A DNA stretch of 64,000 nt from Euborellia annulipes (taxonomy: Eukaryota > Arthropoda > Insecta > Dermaptera > Anisolabididae), in assembly GCA_023213315.1 (NCBI GenBank), contig JAKCPI010011771.1, forward strand, positions 1 to 64,000, read 5' to 3'. This document shows positions 63,985 through 64,000 of the stretch, piece by piece (the stretch's first letter is position 1; each line of letters starts with the position of its first letter). The notes beneath the pieces were generated by a model. It saw nothing but the letters and a program-made list of their open reading frames with translations. It had not been told where the DNA came from and made no database searches. A program made the translations under genes and the position numbers.

Positions 63985-64000
63985 TTGCATCTTGAATTTT

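Noticed and set aside
1..64000. Prokaryotic features (operons, CRISPR arrays, ribosome binding sites, insertion sequences)
   Set aside because: Composition, SINEs with pol III boxes, MITEs and absence of long ORFs exclude a bacterial or phage origin.

Overview
The window looks like non-coding DNA from an AT-rich animal genome, probably a marine invertebrate or arthropod. This is inferred from the dense mix of short DNA-transposon relics, tRNA-derived SINEs, Penelope-type hammerhead motifs and long A/T tracts. The species cannot be named from the sequence. There are no operons, rRNA genes, CRISPR arrays or recognisable protein-coding exons. The longest open frames (at most 147 codons) fall inside repeats or low-complexity DNA, so I call no intact CDS. 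One short acidic, Ser-rich reading frame inside a transposon (about 25464-25650) is listed as a relic.

Two layers stand out. (1) Two textbook-looking recursive splice sites (ratchet points) lie on the + strand: a polypyrimidine tract, then AG directly abutting GTAAGT, at 17372/17373 and 38578/38579. They are 21.2 kb apart, and each has a second donor 39-49 nt downstream. If real, the whole window is part of a very long intron of a + strand gene whose exons lie outside it. (2) The window is full of self-cleaving hammerhead ribozyme (HHR) motifs and relics (CUGANGA - stem II - GAAAC), mostly as head-to-head inverted pairs inside short foldback retroelements. The best are a mirror pair at 4721-4784 (-) and 4811-4879 (+), where the core and all three stems can be drawn, and a pair at 61752-61792 (-) and 61991-62032 (+). 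Both pairs sit in insertions flanked by 15-16 bp direct repeats, as expected for Penelope-like/retrozyme retrotransposition.

Layout. 0.8-5.8 kb: nested TA-target MITEs, a TTAA-flanked element, the best HHR foldback, a SINE. 7-11.5 kb: foldbacks, T-MITE, SINE, a 248-bp TIR element. 13-17 kb: two HHR relics, hairpin-end elements. 17.3-18.7 kb: ratchet point 1 and a 1-kb GC-rich palindrome with HHR-like ends. 19-20 kb: diverged tandem repeat. 23-26 kb: SINE with TSD, a triple-nested foldback with tRNA-like arms, a TIR transposon. 28.7-32.3 kb: an HHR-type element invaded by a hairpin-end element and a 1.5-kb near-perfect palindrome. 32.9-35.9 kb: hAT MITE, inverted hairpin-end elements with a long TG microsatellite, SINE with an inserted MITE. 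36.6-38.3 kb: TIR element. 38.5 kb: ratchet point 2. 39-45.3 kb: T-MITEs, foldbacks and two hairpin-end elements interrupted by a SINE and a hairpin insertion. 46-50.7 kb: MITEs and an HHR pair split by a hAT MITE. 52-53.8 kb: composite inverted repeat. 54.6-59.3 kb: TTAA elements, SINE, hAT MITE. 59.7-63.9 kb: hAT MITE containing an HHR pair, hairpin-end element containing another HHR pair, and a SINE holding the same MITE as at 35.5 kb but flipped.

Between the repeats are islands of ordinary-looking, more GC-rich unique DNA (for example 12.0-12.4, 16.2-16.8, 28.3, 45.5-45.8, 51.2-51.7, 57.2-57.5, 58.1-58.3, 62.6-62.8 kb). They are candidates for conserved regulatory DNA of the host gene, but nothing in the sequence alone proves this.
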